From Stomorhina lunata (taxonomy: Eukaryota > Arthropoda > Insecta > Diptera > Rhiniidae), in assembly GCA_933228675.1 (NCBI GenBank), contig OW121743.1:80857363-80921362 (forward strand): a DNA stretch of 64,000 nt. Direction: 5' to 3'. Positions 1-11,911 of this stretch are shown here, piece by piece. Numbering within the stretch: the first letter of the stretch is position 1; each line of letters opens with the position of its first letter. The notes under the pieces were generated by a model. The model worked only from the letters and a program-made list of their open reading frames with translations, was not told the DNA's origin and made no database searches. The translations under genes and the position numbers were made by a program.

Positions 1-2058
1 TCAACTTTTCTATAGAAAAGTCTTCCTATCGTCAACTTTTCTATAGAAAAGTCTTCCTATCGTCAACTTTTCTATAGAAAAGTCTTCCTATCGTCAACTT
101 TTCTATAGAAAAGTCTTCCTATCGTCAACTTTTCTATAGAAAAGTCTTCCTATCGTCAACTTTTCTATAGAAAAGTCTTCCTATCGTCAACTTTTCTATA
201 GAAAAGTCTTCCTATCGTCAACTTTTCTATAGAAAAGTCTTCCTATCGTCAACTTTTCTATAGAAAAGTCTTCCTATCGTCAACTTTTCTATAGAAAAGT
301 CTTCCTATCGTCAACTTTTCTATAGAAAAGTCTTCCTATCGTCAACTTTTCTATAGAAAATTCTTCCTATCGTCAACTTTTCTATAGAAAAGTCTTCCTA
401 TCGTCAACTTTTCTATAGAAAAGTCTTCCTATCGTCAACTTTTCTAAAGAAAAGTCTTCCTATCGTCAACTTTTCTATAGAAAAGTCTTCCTATCGTCAA
501 CTTTTCTATAGAAAAGTCTTCCTATCGTCAACTTTTCTATAGAAAAGTCTTCCTATCGTCAACTTTTCTGTAGAAAAGTCTTCCTATCGTCAACTTTTCT
601 ATAGAAAAGTCTTCCTGTCGTCAAATTTTCTATAGAAAAGTCTTCCTATCGTCAACTTTTCTATAGAAAAGTCTTCCTATCGTCAACTTTTCTATAGAAA
701 AGTCTTCCTATCGTCAACTTTTCTATAGAAAAGTCTTCCTATCGTCAACTTTTCTATAGAAAAGTCTTCCTATCGTCAACTTTTCTATAGAAAAGTCTTC
801 CTATCGTCAACTTTTCTATAGAAAAGTCTTCCTATCGTCAACTTTTCTATAGAAAAGTCTTCCTATCGTCAAATTTTCTATAGAAAAGTCTTCCTATCGT
901 CAACTTTTCTATAGAAAAGTCTTCCTATCGTCAACTTTTCTATAGAAATGTCTTCCTATCGTCAAATTTTCTATAGAAAAGTCTTCCTATCGTCAACTTT
1001 TCTATAGAAAAGTCTTCCTATCGTCAACTTTTCTATAGAAAAGTCTTCCTATCGTCAACTTTTCTATAGAAATGTCTTCCTGTCGTCAACTTTTCTATAT
1101 AAATGTCTTCCTATCGTCAACTTTTCTAAAGAAACGTCTTTCTATCGTCAACTTTTCTATAGAAATGTCTTCCTATCGTCAACTTTTCTATAGAAATGCC
1201 TTCCTATCGTCAACTTGTCTATTGAAATGTCTTCCTATCGTTAACTTTTCTATAGAAATGTCTTCCTATCGTCAACTTTTCTATAGAAGTGTCTTAATAT
1301 CGTCAACTTTTCTATAGAAATGTATTCCTATCATCAAGTTTTCTATAGAAATGTCTTTCCATCGTCAATTTTCTATAGAAGTGCCTTCCTATCGTCAACT
1401 TTTCTATAGAAATGTCTTCCTATCATCAACTTTTCTACAGAAAAGTCTTCCTATTGTCAACTTTTCTACAGAAATGTCTTCCTATCGTCAACTTTTCTAT
1501 AGAAATGTCTTCCTATCGTCAACTTTTTTTATAGAAATGTTTGCCTGTCGTCAACTTTTCTATAGAAGTGTCTTCCTATCGTCAACTTTTCTATAGAAAT
1601 GTCTTCTTATCGTCAACTTTTCTATAGAAATGTCTTCCTATCGTCAACTTTTCTATAAAAATATCTTCCTATCGTTAACTTTTCTATAGAAATGTCTTCC
1701 TATCGTCAACTTTTCTATAGAAATGTCTTCCTATCGTCAACTTTTCTATAGAAATGTCTTCCCATCGTCAACTTTTCTATAGAAATGTCTTCCTATCGTC
1801 AACTTTTCTATAGAAATGTCTACCTACCGTCAACTTTTCTATAGAAATGTCTTTCTATCGTCAACTTTTCTATAGAAATGTCTTCCTATCGTCAACTTTT
1901 CTATAGAAATGTCTTCCTATCGTCAAGTTTTCTATAGATGTGTTTGCCTAACGTCAACTTTTCTATTGAAATGTTTGCCTGTAGTTAACTTTTATATAGA
2001 AATGTCTTCCTATCGTCAACTTTTCCATAGAAATGTCTTCCTATCGCAACTTTTCTAA
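1..2058. repeat. 31-bp satellite array with a palindromic core (array 1)
   Basis: About 66 head-to-tail units of 31 bp, running off the left edge of the window. Each unit in the left half contains the perfect 16-bp palindrome CTTTTCTATAGAAAAG. Positions 1 to about 1065 are almost uniform. From about 1066 on nearly all units carry AAATG instead of AAAAG, which shortens the palindrome to 12 bp, and point changes become frequent toward the right edge. Open frames of about 81 codons inside it only reflect a 31-bp period read three times, so they are not genes. Confidence 0.97.
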
Positions 2059-3416
2059 AGAAATTTAAATTTTTCAAACGAAATTTCTTTTATATAGTCA
2101 ACTTTTCCGATAGTCATCTTATATTTATACAGAAAAAAATATTATTTTGATGTCTGTTGCTGCTGTCGATCAAATAAATATTTATTGTACATTTTTTTCA
2201 CTTTGTGATAGCACTTACAAATGTAATAAATATTTTTAAAAAATACTATACAACAAATAAATTTAAATTTATTGCCAAAAAAAATATAACAACACATACA
2301 GAATATGAAAAAATAATGAATAGATAAATTTAGAAAACACTTTAGTCAACATATGCAAATTAAATATTTATATCCAAAAGGATATAACATACAAAAAGGA
2401 TATGAGAATAAATGATAAATAACATTTTCATAAACCTCTTAGGCCTCACTTTTCCTCCTCAAGTACTTTTTCATTTAGGCACCTTAAAGATATTTGCAAA
2501 ATGGATTTTAGTCTTAGTATGAAAAAAGTAGAAACTTACATCTGATGATATCAATAATTTATGATATTGTCCCAAAAACAAAAAATGGATTTAAATTGTT
2601 CTGGTTGTGTTGTTACCAATTCCTATAAATATTTATAACATGAAAAGAAAAATAGATCAAAATGACAAAATCTTGTTTAATAGAAAATACTAGGACATAA
2701 ACATATACTTGGGTAATTTTTCAAGAAAGAAAGGGATACAATTTAAAGGTAGAGAAAATAATTATTTAGTTTATATATCCTATTCTGTTCTTGCGAATGT
2801 TCCGAGCCTACTTTGATTATATTACTTATATTAGAATCAGATTCTATTTCTATCTAATATTATTGGACATTACATGAATGGGAAATTGCTTGCTTCTCAT
2901 TTCTCTTTTTAATCAATTTCAACTTCTCCTTTCAATTGAAATCAACTTTACTTGATAAATTGAAAATAATGATATCTGCATCGTTATTTTGAATGGTCAT
3001 CATTTAAATAATCTTGATATTTTCCTAATACTTATATAACAAAAATAATTTAATTTAAATTTTTTCTTAAATAATCCATTTACAACTTTCTATTATTCTT
3101 AAACAGGAAGTGCTTCTGGGATTTTTCTTGTTATATGTTTAAGTAATGCACATAAATTATGATGTTATCTTGTAAAGACACTTCCTTGAATTTATCTTCC
3201 TCTATTCTGTGCATAATTATTTAAACAAAATTCTGTGTATGTAGAGACTTTAGGCTGGTAAATGACATATATTGAAGTAATATTTAATGTATGTATTTTA
3301 GTTTTCATACCAAAAATTTAGTTAACACTAGACACATTTTCTACTTATTTCATTAAGCATATTAGAATCATGTATTTAAAGAAAAACAATTTGTATAAAT
3401 TGTCCTACAATATTTC
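2059..3416. other. A+T-rich sequence without a recognised gene
   Basis: No open frame of useful length, no RNA gene and no clear repeat seen. The first 50 bases are decayed satellite. Confidence 0.6.
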
Positions 3417-3672
3417 TTATATATCTGTGGCATGGTGCTAAAAGGGCCAATATCAATTTTTTACTTTTTTGAGTTTTTATTAGATTCTACTTTTTCCCCT
3501 CTTTTATTTGGCTGAAACAGCTAATCTCTAACTTAAGTCAGAACAGATTTATAAGGGATTTTCTGTACAATGTTACTATGAATTTTTATGGAAAATAAAA
3601 ACTTTAAATCAAATTTTCTCAAAACTACTTTTTTGACATTGGCCCTTTTACCACCAAGCCACAGATATATAA
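3417..3672. mobile_element. MITE A, copy 1
   Basis: About 256 bp bounded by inverted repeats of about 38 bp. The left end reads ATATCTGTGGCATGGTGCTA and the right end is its near-perfect complement. No coding capacity. A second, diverged copy with the same ends and the same inner right half lies at 51143-51377, which shows that this is a mobile family and not a chance hairpin. A target duplication was not resolved in the A+T-rich flanks. Confidence 0.8.
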
Positions 3673-3935
3673 GTGTTCTTTTGTTTCTTTTCCTTTATAT
3701 TGTGCATAAGTTTTAAGGATATAAATATCGAGCTCTCAGATTAAAATGATCGTAAGCGACAGGAAAAATATTGATCGTAAGCGACAAAAAATCTTAATTA
3801 AACAAAAACGGGGAATGTTTTGGTGCATAACATTTCTGTTCTTTGTTAGTTTGCTACTTTTGACAAACTAATTAAGTTTTGTATAAATGGTTTAGAAGTT
3901 ATGGTGCAAAGTATTGTATGTGACGTTTTTATACC
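3673..3935. other. Unique-looking spacer with a repeated CGTAAGCGAC motif
   Basis: ATCGTAAGCGACA-type motifs occur twice, near 3749 and 3773. The complement lies near 7123, so they could mark the edges of an old composite insertion. No gene seen. Confidence 0.4.
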
Positions 3936-4202
3936 CACCATCAAAAAGAATGGGGGGTATATTGAGATTGTTATTCTTTATATATATATTCTTAATCCTT
4001 ATGAAATTATAAGACGATTGAGCGATGTCCGTCTGTCTGTCTGTCTGTTGAAATCACGATAACGTCTAAACGAAAGGAGCTAGCTCAATGAAACTTAGCA
4101 CAAATATTCTTCATCTCTGAGAAAATTTTAGTATTGAAATTGGGCAAAATCGGTTCACATTTGACCATAGCTCCAGTATAACCTCGTCTAGGCTAATCGC
4201 TT
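3936..4202 (+). repeat. Dispersed GTCCGTC-type dipteran repeat, left part
   Basis: Starts with an ATACCCACCATC...GGGGGGTAT inverted motif, followed by a GTCCGTCTGTCTGTCTG core and the phrase AATCGGTTCACATTTGACCA. The same layout recurs at 25199-25450 and 53706-54490. Family H (4203-5775) interrupts it, and similar phrases resume after 5776. It is non-coding, and I do not assign it to a named transposon class. Confidence 0.65.
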
Positions 4203-4235
4203 ATCTTATATTCTTAAACGAGCAATAATTGTATG

Positions 4236-4348
<113 letters not shown>

Positions 4349-4989
4349 ACTACCTCGAAAACGGCTCTAACGATTTTGATAAAATTTGGACAGTGGGTAT
4401 CTTTTTTGATTTATAGATCGATGAAGAAGGGACTTTTGGAACCTTTGCCTCTAAGAGGGTAAAAACGGGTAAAAAGGGGAAAAAATCGAAAACGCTATAT
4501 CTCCTTAAGTAATAGGTATACAAACAAAATTTAATTACGTTTTAAACAGCTATGAAAATAAATGGACAGGTGCTTGGTACTTTTTTGAAACTATGTCCGA
4601 TAAGAGGTAAAAAAGGGTGAAAATAGTTTTTTTTGGTACCTTTTTAACCCACTCTTATATTTTAAACTAAGGAATATAGAAAGAAACTTTGTACTGCAAT
4701 CAATAGATGTGAAAGAAACTTTATACATGTATTTGGTGCTTTTTTGATTTTGGGGCCAAAATGGGTAAAAAAGGGATAAAATGATAACTTAACATCTCAA
4801 AAAGTAATATGAATAGAAACATTATGTTAACTGAGTTTTAATAAAATGTACCGAATTCAATTGGTACCAAAGAAGTACCAAATATGCATATGGAACTTTT
4901 TTGAAATTAGGGGATAAAAAGGGGAAACAATTAGTAATGTTATACCTTTTAAACAAATGAATGTTTGTCTGTATGTATGTTCTTTATAG

Positions 4990-5630
4990 AATAGTAAACT
5001 GTGCATTTGATTATGTTATGTTCTTTAGCGAAGATGTTGCGGATAAGCCGGCGAAGGTTTTAAAGTTGATAAGACGAATTTCCCATAGATGGCGTCACTA
5101 TTACTAAAAATTAATTAAATCGTAAACTGTACTTTTGATCATGCTACAATCTTTAGCAAAGTTGTTGCACATGAGCCGACGAAGGTTTCTTAGTTGGTAT
5201 GAAAAAATTTCGACAGGTCGCGCTACTGAAATTTACTCAAAGTCAATTTAATCGTAAGCTGTACATTTAATCATGCTATAATCTTCAGCAAAGTTGTTGC
5301 GGATAATCCGACGAAGGTTTATGAATTGGAACGAGCAACGTCCGACAGGTGGCGCCACAGAAAATTACTCAAAGTGAATTAAATCGTAAACTGTGCATTT
5401 GATCATGTTATAATCATAAGCAAAGTTGTTACGCATAAGCAAACGAAGGTTTTTTAGTTGGTATGAACAACTTCAGGTGGCGCCACTGAAAACTACTTAA
5501 ATTGAAATAAATCATAAACTGTGCATTTGATCAGACTATAATCTTTAGCAAAGTTGTTGCGCATGAGTCGACGGAGGTTTCTGTTGGTATGACCAATTTC
5601 CAAAATTATTAAAATGAGTTAAACTGTAAA
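4990..5630 (+). repeat. About 130-bp minisatellite inside family H
   Basis: Roughly five units, each with the phrases CGTAAACTGTGCATTTGATC, TTTAGCAAAGTTGTTGCG, a GACGAAGGTTT motif and GGTGGCGCCACTGAAA. Units are 75-90 percent alike by eye. The GGCGCC centre makes a short palindrome (GGTGGCGCCAC). Confidence 0.8.
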
Positions 5631-5775
5631 CTATGCAAACTATGTGTTGGTCGGACAAAATAAATAAAATAATTCAAAATTAACTTTATAAAATAAAATA
5701 TATAAAAACTTTCAAATTTGCCTCAAAATGCTTATCATAAAGCTCCGAGCAAGGCTCGGTCAACCAGGTACTTTG

Positions 5776-6480
5776 TTAATAAATGACAAAGCACAGTAGC
5801 TATGATGATAAAATTTGGTATATAGAAGCTTTACATTAGCCCTAGTCAGCGTATAAAATCGTATCAAAATCGGTTCACATTTAGCCATAGCTCCCATACA
5901 AAAAACTTATGAAAATAGCCTAAATTTCACCTAAAATACATTTAAATGCCAATAAAAGTATACAAGATATAACCACTAAATTTGGCACAAGAAAGTCTTA
6001 TATCAATGCGAGTTAGTGTGCAATTTTATCGCAATCGGTCACCATTGGACCTAGCTCCCATATAAAAAACTTACGAAAACACAAAAATTCAAAAAGAAAA
6101 GGGGAATTATGTCCGTCTGTCTGTCATATAAAATCGTGATAGCTCCTTAACTACAAGAGCTAGTAAGACTAAATTAAGCACAAGGAAGTCTTATGTCAAT
6201 GCCAGCCAGAGTGCAAAATTTTGTCATAATCGGTCGCCATTTGACTATAATTCCCATATACAAAACTTATGGAAACACAAAAATACATAAAGAAAAGGTT
6301 GATTATGTTCGTCTGTCCGTCCGATAAAAGCACGATAGTGCCTTAACGAAAAGAGCTAGAGGGACAAAATTTTACAAAAGTATTTTGGATATCTTAAAAC
6401 AGATGTGTGTTGAAAATGGACGAAATCGGTTCAAATTTAGTTAGAGCTCCCATATAACCCCGCCCCGGGAAACACATTAA
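5776..6480 (+). repeat. Degenerate tandem blocks of the GTCCGTC repeat
   Basis: Three to four blocks of roughly 190 bp share the phrases AATCGGT, CATTTGACC, TAGCTCCCATA and AAAACTTATGGAAA, two of them with GTCCGTCTGTC. They continue the element interrupted at 4203. Non-coding. Confidence 0.6.
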
Positions 6481-7211
6481 TGCTGATAAATTGAATACAA
6501 TTGTAATAGCTATGACGATTAAATTTAAAATAGGGAAGTTTTATGCAATTTTTTATCAGTTTATCAAATTTTATAGGAATCAATCCATATTTGACTTTAG
6601 CTTTGATATAAAAAACACTCACGGAAACCAAGAATTTTAGCAAAGGCCAGTTAAAAGCTATTAAATTATAAACTATATCAGCTATGGCCACTAAGTTTTG
6701 CTATAAATTGACGTGGTAGTAAAAAACTATCAAAGAGAGAAATGTAGCCCTTACAGAGCCGAGAACATCGATATATAAAATGTTACGATCGGACTTAAAA
6801 TGACGACACAGTGAACAAAATACTAAAAGGGCGGTATTTGTAGGCGTGGTACAAAAATAAAAAAATATTTTTTGGAATTGTTTTGACATTATCTTTAATC
6901 CTAGGGGGTGACTGACATAACTTTTTTTTTTTTTTTTTTGTATGGAAGGCGAACCGCTCTATTGAGCACCATTCTATGTTAAACCTATTGGTCCGTATAA
7001 CTTTCGTAAATATAAACCTATCGAAAAGATTATTACACATCAGAAGACTACTTAAAAAAGAAAGAAAAATATGCTTACTGTACTACACTATTTCGAATAG
7101 TTTTAGAGATATTTAACGGAATGTCGCTTACGATTATTTAAATCTAAGGGATCGATATGGAAAAGTTTATATTTGTTTTGACGTGAAGTGAACTTATCAC
7201 TGAAAGCAAAC
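6481..7211. other. A+T-rich sequence, no gene recognised
   Basis: Only short open frames with low-complexity translations. There is a T17 run near 6923. GTCGCTTACGAT at about 7124 is the complement of motifs near 3749 and 3773. Confidence 0.5.
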
Positions 7212-7213
7212 TA

Positions 7214-8507
7214 AAGAGTGTTCTAAAAAATATATGCATATACTATTTTAGACAAAATTTATCCATAGTGCAAGAAATAATTTATTTTTTGATCAAGATA
7301 GTTTCTTTAGATATGTCAGATACTATTATTTTAGAAATTATTAATTTTCAATAGTTATTTCAATCAAAATTGACTGCGAAAAAAAAGTTCGTGAAAATAT
7401 AATTAAAACTTTTCCAAAAAATCTGTCATGGACTTTTAAAAAAATAGCTAAAAATTTGAAAGTTGACCCTCGAACGGTTTCTAATGCCATCAGACGGTAT
7501 AAGGAAAACCTGAGCATTGAAAGAAAACCTGGATCAGGGAGGAAAAAAGGTCCTACAGATATTGGTAAGGCAAAAGAAGTCGAGCGACTCTTTCGAAGAG
7601 CGCCTAACACTTCTTTAAGAAAAGGAGCTCGTACGGTGAAATGTTCTACGAATTTTGCACATAGAGTCAAAGCTTATGCTGGACTGAAGACATACAAAGT
7701 CCAAAAGGTTCCAGATCGCAGTGCTATAAAGAACTTAGAAGCAAAAAAAACGAGCGAAAAAATTGAAGTCTGATTTTATAAAAAAAATACACCTGTTGTG
7801 TGATGGATGATGAAACATACGTTCTGGCAGACTTTTCTCAACTTCCTGGTCAAGATTTTTATGTTGCTGATAAACGGGGCAATGTTCGGCAAGAGTTTCG
7901 CACAAAAAAACAAACAAAATTCCCTAAGAAGTTGCTCGTGTGGCAAGCTATTTGCAGTTGTGGCAAAAGAAGTAAAGTATTTGTGGCATCTGGCACAATA
8001 AACACAGAAATTTATATAAAGGAGTGCCTACAAAAACGGTTGTTACCCTTTTTAAGAGAGCACAGAGTGACTACATTTTTTTGGCCCGATTTGGCATCAT
8101 GCCATTATGGAAAAAAGGCACTTGAGTGGTACTCAAAGAATAATGTCATTTTTGTACCACGAGAGGCAAATCCACCTAACTGTCCAGAACTTCGGCCTGT
8201 GGAAAGGTATTGGGCTCTGGTAAAAAAGGAATTGAAGAACACAGGAAAGATTTCCAAGAACATGTCCGATTTTAAGCGCAGGTGGAACACATGCTCCAAA
8301 AAGGTATCAGAAGCAACTGTACAATCTTTAATGGGAGGATTTCCGAAAAAAAAGTCGATAATTTTGCAAAACCCGAGTAAACATTTTAATGCTAAATGAT
8401 TTTGTATAATATGTCATTATATTTGCGTATTTTGTAGAGTTTTTATATTAAAAGGTTTGATTTTTATTTAAGAAAATCCAATTACAAATTTCATTTAGAT
8501 CACTCTT
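7214..8507 (+). mobile_element. Tc1/mariner-superfamily element, DD37E type, copy 1
   Basis: About 1.29 kb. Inverted ends start AAGAGTGTTCTAAA on the left and end TTTAGATCACTCTT on the right. TA dinucleotides flank both sides (7212-7213 and 8508-8509), as expected for this superfamily. The second copy at 38247-39526 is closely similar over its whole length. The transposase is broken (see next entry), so this copy could move only if supplied with enzyme from elsewhere. Confidence 0.92.
7369..8399 (+). pseudogene. DD37E transposase, frameshifted copy
   Basis: A paired helix-turn-helix half (7369-7770) contains a KVDPRTVSNAIRRYKENLS helix and a GSGRKKG (GRPR-like) linker. The catalytic half lies in another frame (about 7800-8399). 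In the catalytic half the DDxD-type residues can be read: MMDDET for the first Asp, WPDLASCHYG for the second (residue 97 of the frame), and LRPVERYW for the final Glu (residue 135). This leaves 37 residues between the last two, hence DD37E. Against copy 2 the start ATG is ATT (7369). An extra A in the A-run near 7745 and another in the A-run near 7783 shift the frame twice. A third A-run change near 8348 alters the C terminus. Copy 2 is broken differently. Function in this copy is very unlikely. Confidence 0.9.
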
Positions 8508-8509
8508 TA

Positions 8510-9117
8510 CACATTAAAAATATTTCAATGAAAAATTTTATAAATCGAATAATCTTCAATTAAAATAAGTAAAAAAAGTATTTATAGTCGATCAAGCCAG
8601 TCGATCAACTAATGAAAAAGAATTGCTAAATTTGATCAATTTATTTCATTAACTCGGTCTTATATGGGAGCTAGAATTAAATGTGGGCCGATTTTTTTTT
8701 TACAATTTTTGCAACTTGAATAAAGTTTCAACAAAAAGATATATGCTCAACAAATTAACACAAAATTGTCAGCATCTTCAGATTTTGTAAATTTCGATGC
8801 ATTTTAATGGATTTTGTCCAAAAGTCTTGTGTGGGACTTAGGAATCTGTTTAAAAAATAATGTGAATTTTCAAATTTCGCTGACTATGTTCATGTATTTA
8901 ACGACTTTTTTTGTTTGGTTATGTTGGTATACTCGTCTCAAACATATCGCACTAAGAGAGACAACAAAATTTTTAAATTTTCACTTTTTTCAAAAACTCG
9001 ATGTACAGTGGTCATATCCATCCACTATAAAAATCTTACATAATTTTTTTTTTTTTTTTGCATTTTAAAAATTATTGCTTATTAATTTTTACAAAAATTG
9101 AAATCAGAAAAAATATT
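8510..9117. other. Spacer with a fragment of the GTCCGTC repeat
   Basis: A short stretch near 8660-8700 (TATATGGGAGCTAGAATTAAA) is the complement of the TAGCTCCCATA phrase of the dispersed repeat. No gene seen. Confidence 0.45.
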
Positions 9118-9496
9118 TATGTGTGTGAAAATAAATTCGAATTGAACTAGCAAAGACAAAAACCGCAAATTTTAGCAAAGTTTACAGTCAACAGAGCTGT
9201 TAGCAGTTTAACAGTAATGTTAAATATTATATTGGAGTTAGTGGAAATATATTATATTGATCGACGATTTTGGACATATAAAGCTACAATAGTGGGATAT
9301 GAATCGGGTACTCCAATGTGTCCTTTTTGAAATTAGATAATTTGTTCGCTTGAAATAATGTTGGAATTTTTTGAATAATGGCTAGAACATTTTATTTTCT
9401 CAGAAAGATTCTAAGAAGATGTTGGACGTCAAAAATGCTTTGAACATTTTAATTTTTCAAAAATTCATATAAGGTGTCAATTAAGACCCTTAGGAC

Positions 9497-10625
9497 TAGG
9501 GTTGCCAGTCAGGCTGGATTCGACTGGATTATCCAGCTTTTTTAGTGCTTGTCCAGTATCAAGCTAAAATTAAATTTGTCCAGCTGAAAGGTGAAGAATT
9601 TAAATTTTTTGAATAGTTTTAAGAAAAACTATTTCTATGAAAAAAAAGCAGTAAAAACTTTTGTAAAAGTGAATTCTTTTCTTTCTTACTTAAGCGATTT
9701 ATGCATTGATTAATTGATTCCTTGGTCAAGTTAATTTTGTAATAAAATTACCCTCTATCAAATTTTCTCATTGTACTTACTTTACTTAAATGGCCTATAT
9801 CAAAAACCGAACGCATTTTAGAATTTCATGCGCTTCAATCGTGTTCGCATATTCTCCAATTCATAGGTCAAGCTTAGAAAGATTTTCCTCTACTTTTACG
9901 AGTTCATTCGGGGTCGTTTTCGAATGCTTTTGTTGTTGAAATATTTTTATACATTCGCACAACATGTCCCAGACCACGCAGCCGGTGCTGTTTGATGCGT
10001 TTTGCTATGTCGATGTCAACGTAGATATAACTCATGCAGCTCATGGTTCATTCAATGTCGATATTCATTGTTGATGCAAACTGGTCCAAAGATTTTTCGT
10101 AGGATCTTTCTCTCAAAAACTCCAAGAATAGATTCCCCTGCCTATAAAAGGGCCCATGATTTGACACTATATAACAACACGGGTAGTATAAGCATTTTGT
10201 AGAGCGTAGTTTAAGTTCTTCAGACCTCGTAGATATAGTTCTCAACGATCACATGTTGTCCAATTCTTGAGGATAGCCTGCTTGTAAAAACCAGCAGTTC
10301 TGTTTTGATTCAATGACCCATTTTAGTATATTCCTTCTCGATACTTGAAAAGACGGCAGTCAAATCGCGCAATGTGCGTCCCATGATATCAATATCATCG
10401 ACAAACGCGAGTAGCATATGTTTTCTGTTGAAAATTCTTTCAGATTTTTTTTCGATATGGCTGCGGTTTATTACGGCATTCGCAATTCGGTTTATCAAAA
10501 ATTTAAAGATTCATCGAAGCAAACTATTAAATGTAGTTTTTTATTATTAATGTCCAGCTAATTTTTGGGTTCTCAAGCTTTTTTTTTATGTCCAGGTTTT
10601 TCAGGATTTGTGTCTGGCAACCCTA
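9497..10625. mobile_element. hAT-like element inserted in the foldback element
   Basis: Perfect 12-bp inverted ends TAGGGTTGCCAG / CTGGCAACCCTA and a perfect 8-bp target duplication CTTAGGAC (9489-9496 and 10626-10633), both typical of hAT elements. Several TCCAG motifs lie just inside the ends. No hAT transposase is visible, so it is non-autonomous. Its middle holds a decayed reverse-transcriptase fragment on the minus strand. Confidence 0.9.
9960..10498 (-). pseudogene. Non-LTR reverse transcriptase fragment (dead)
   Basis: The minus strand at 10310-10498 reads through a recognisable RT active-site region, LLAFVDDIDIMGRT, followed by a helix ending at EKEYTKMGH and a stop. Similarity appears to continue in shifting frames toward about 9960. 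The usual F/YADD is altered to FVDD. Both ends of the original LINE are missing. It was either inserted in, or captured by, the surrounding hAT-like element. Clade cannot be fixed from this much. Confidence 0.7.
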
Positions 10626-11003
10626 CTTAGGACTACCGGCTCCATATAGTGGTATACGTGCAGAACTCCATTTTTGGTAATTTTTGACTTCCAACATCTT
10701 TTAAGAATCTTTCTGAGAAAAACTCCAACATTATTTCAAGCGAACAAATTATATAATTTCAAAAAGGACTCTTTGGAATACCCGATTAATGTAGTGGGAT
10801 GTTTGTAGCTCTTTTTATATGTCTAAAATCGTCGATAAGCTTTTCCACAAAATCTAATATAATACTTAGCATTGCTGTTAAACTGCTAACAACGCTCTGT
10901 TGACTGTAAAATTGACACTGATAAAATTTGCGGTTCTTGTCTTTGCCAGTTAAATTGGAACTTATCTTCACACACATTAGATATTTTGCTGTCTTAGTTT
11001 CTA

Positions 11004-11909
11004 TCGGGTTTTTTTTATTGAGGTATAGAACTTTAAGTTGGCATCACTTTTTTAACTGGTGATTAATATTTAGTTTGGTTTGCCATTTCATCATGAACAG
11101 GTTGACAAAAGAACAACGCTTGCAAATCGTGCAAATTTATTTCGAAAATAATGGTTCAGTTTGCGAAGTTTACCGCAAGCTCCGTCCATTTTATGGTCGA
11201 CATAATCGTCCATCAGAGCAATTAATTCGGTTAACCATGGATCGTTTTCACAGTACGTTTACTCTATGTGATAATACGCACCCGCAGCGACGTCGAACAG
11301 TGCGCACCGAAGAAACAATTGCCGCTGTAGAGCAAAGTGTTGAAGAGGACCCGAATGAATCGATTCGCCACCGTGCACAGCAATTGGAGCTTTGTCCATC
11401 AACTTTATGGAAGATTTTGCGCAAAGATCTTGGCTTACGACCTTACAAGATCCAGCTTGTGCAAGAATTAAAGCCGCGAGACCATGCAATGCGTCGTGAT
11501 TTTGGTGTATGGGCAGAAAATGAGATTGATCTCGATGCTGATTTTCATCGCAAATTGGTCAATTGGCCACCAAGATCGTGCGATTTGACACCACTGGATT
11601 ATTTTCTTTGGGGATATGTGAAGTCGCTCGTCTACGCCAACAAACCAGAAACGTTAGGGGACTTGGAAGCCAACATTCGTGGCGTTATTGCCAACATACG
11701 GCCCCATATGCTCGAAAAAGTTGTTGAAAATTGGACCTGTAGAATTGGCTTTATTCGAGCCAGCCGCGGCGGCCACATGCCCGAAATCATATTTAAACAT
11801 TAATGGCATAAAATTATCCTTCCAATAAAGCCAAATTGATGGACATTAAAACGATTTTCTTGTGTTTTATTTAAATTCGAAGTTCTATACCTCTAAAAAA
11901 AACACCCAT
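11004..11909 (+). mobile_element. Mariner-like element, internally deleted (DD41D-like family)
   Basis: 906 bp with inverted ends of about 30 bp sharing GAGGTATAGAACTT and an inner T-rich run. TA lies on both sides (11002-11003 and 11910-11911). It encodes a transposase that lacks the centre of the catalytic domain. It sits only about 18 bp right of the foldback element. Confidence 0.88.
11093..11803 (+). pseudogene. Mariner-like transposase with in-frame internal deletion
   Basis: About 236 codons from the ATG at 11093 (in-frame sequence continues upstream to 11075 without an ATG). The N-terminal half holds the DNA-binding helices (LTKEQRLQIVQIYFE, then SIRHRAQQLELCPSTLWKIL). After DADFHRK it jumps directly to the C-terminal catalytic part NWPPRSCDLTPLDYFLWGYV, which holds the last catalytic Asp. 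The two upstream Asp residues and the whole middle of the RNase H fold, usually over 100 residues, are gone, yet the frame stays open to the natural C terminus. The family is known from insects, and its usual DD41D spacing is recalled and not measurable here. The product could still bind the ends but cannot cut DNA. Confidence 0.88.
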
Positions 11910-11911
11910 TA

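Larger units (their letters stand above)
9118..10985. mobile_element. Foldback-type element with arms of about 300 bp
   Basis: The left arm (about 9118-9440) and right arm (about 10665-10985) are inverted copies. For example GTGTGTGAAAATAA at 9120 pairs with the complement at the far right end, and TTTGTTCGCTTGAAATAATG at 9340 pairs with the complement near 10735. Arms are roughly 85 percent alike by eye, and the left one has a short extra stretch near 9375-9395. Removing the hAT-like insertion leaves about 0.73 kb. Long inverted arms with no coding sequence fit a foldback or MITE-like class. Confidence 0.82.

Noticed and set aside
1072..1596. Two open frames of 81 codons giving a regular 31-residue repeat protein
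   Set aside because: A 31-bp unit read three times always gives a 31-codon period. There is no ATG context, and the same sequence continues without a frame on both sides.
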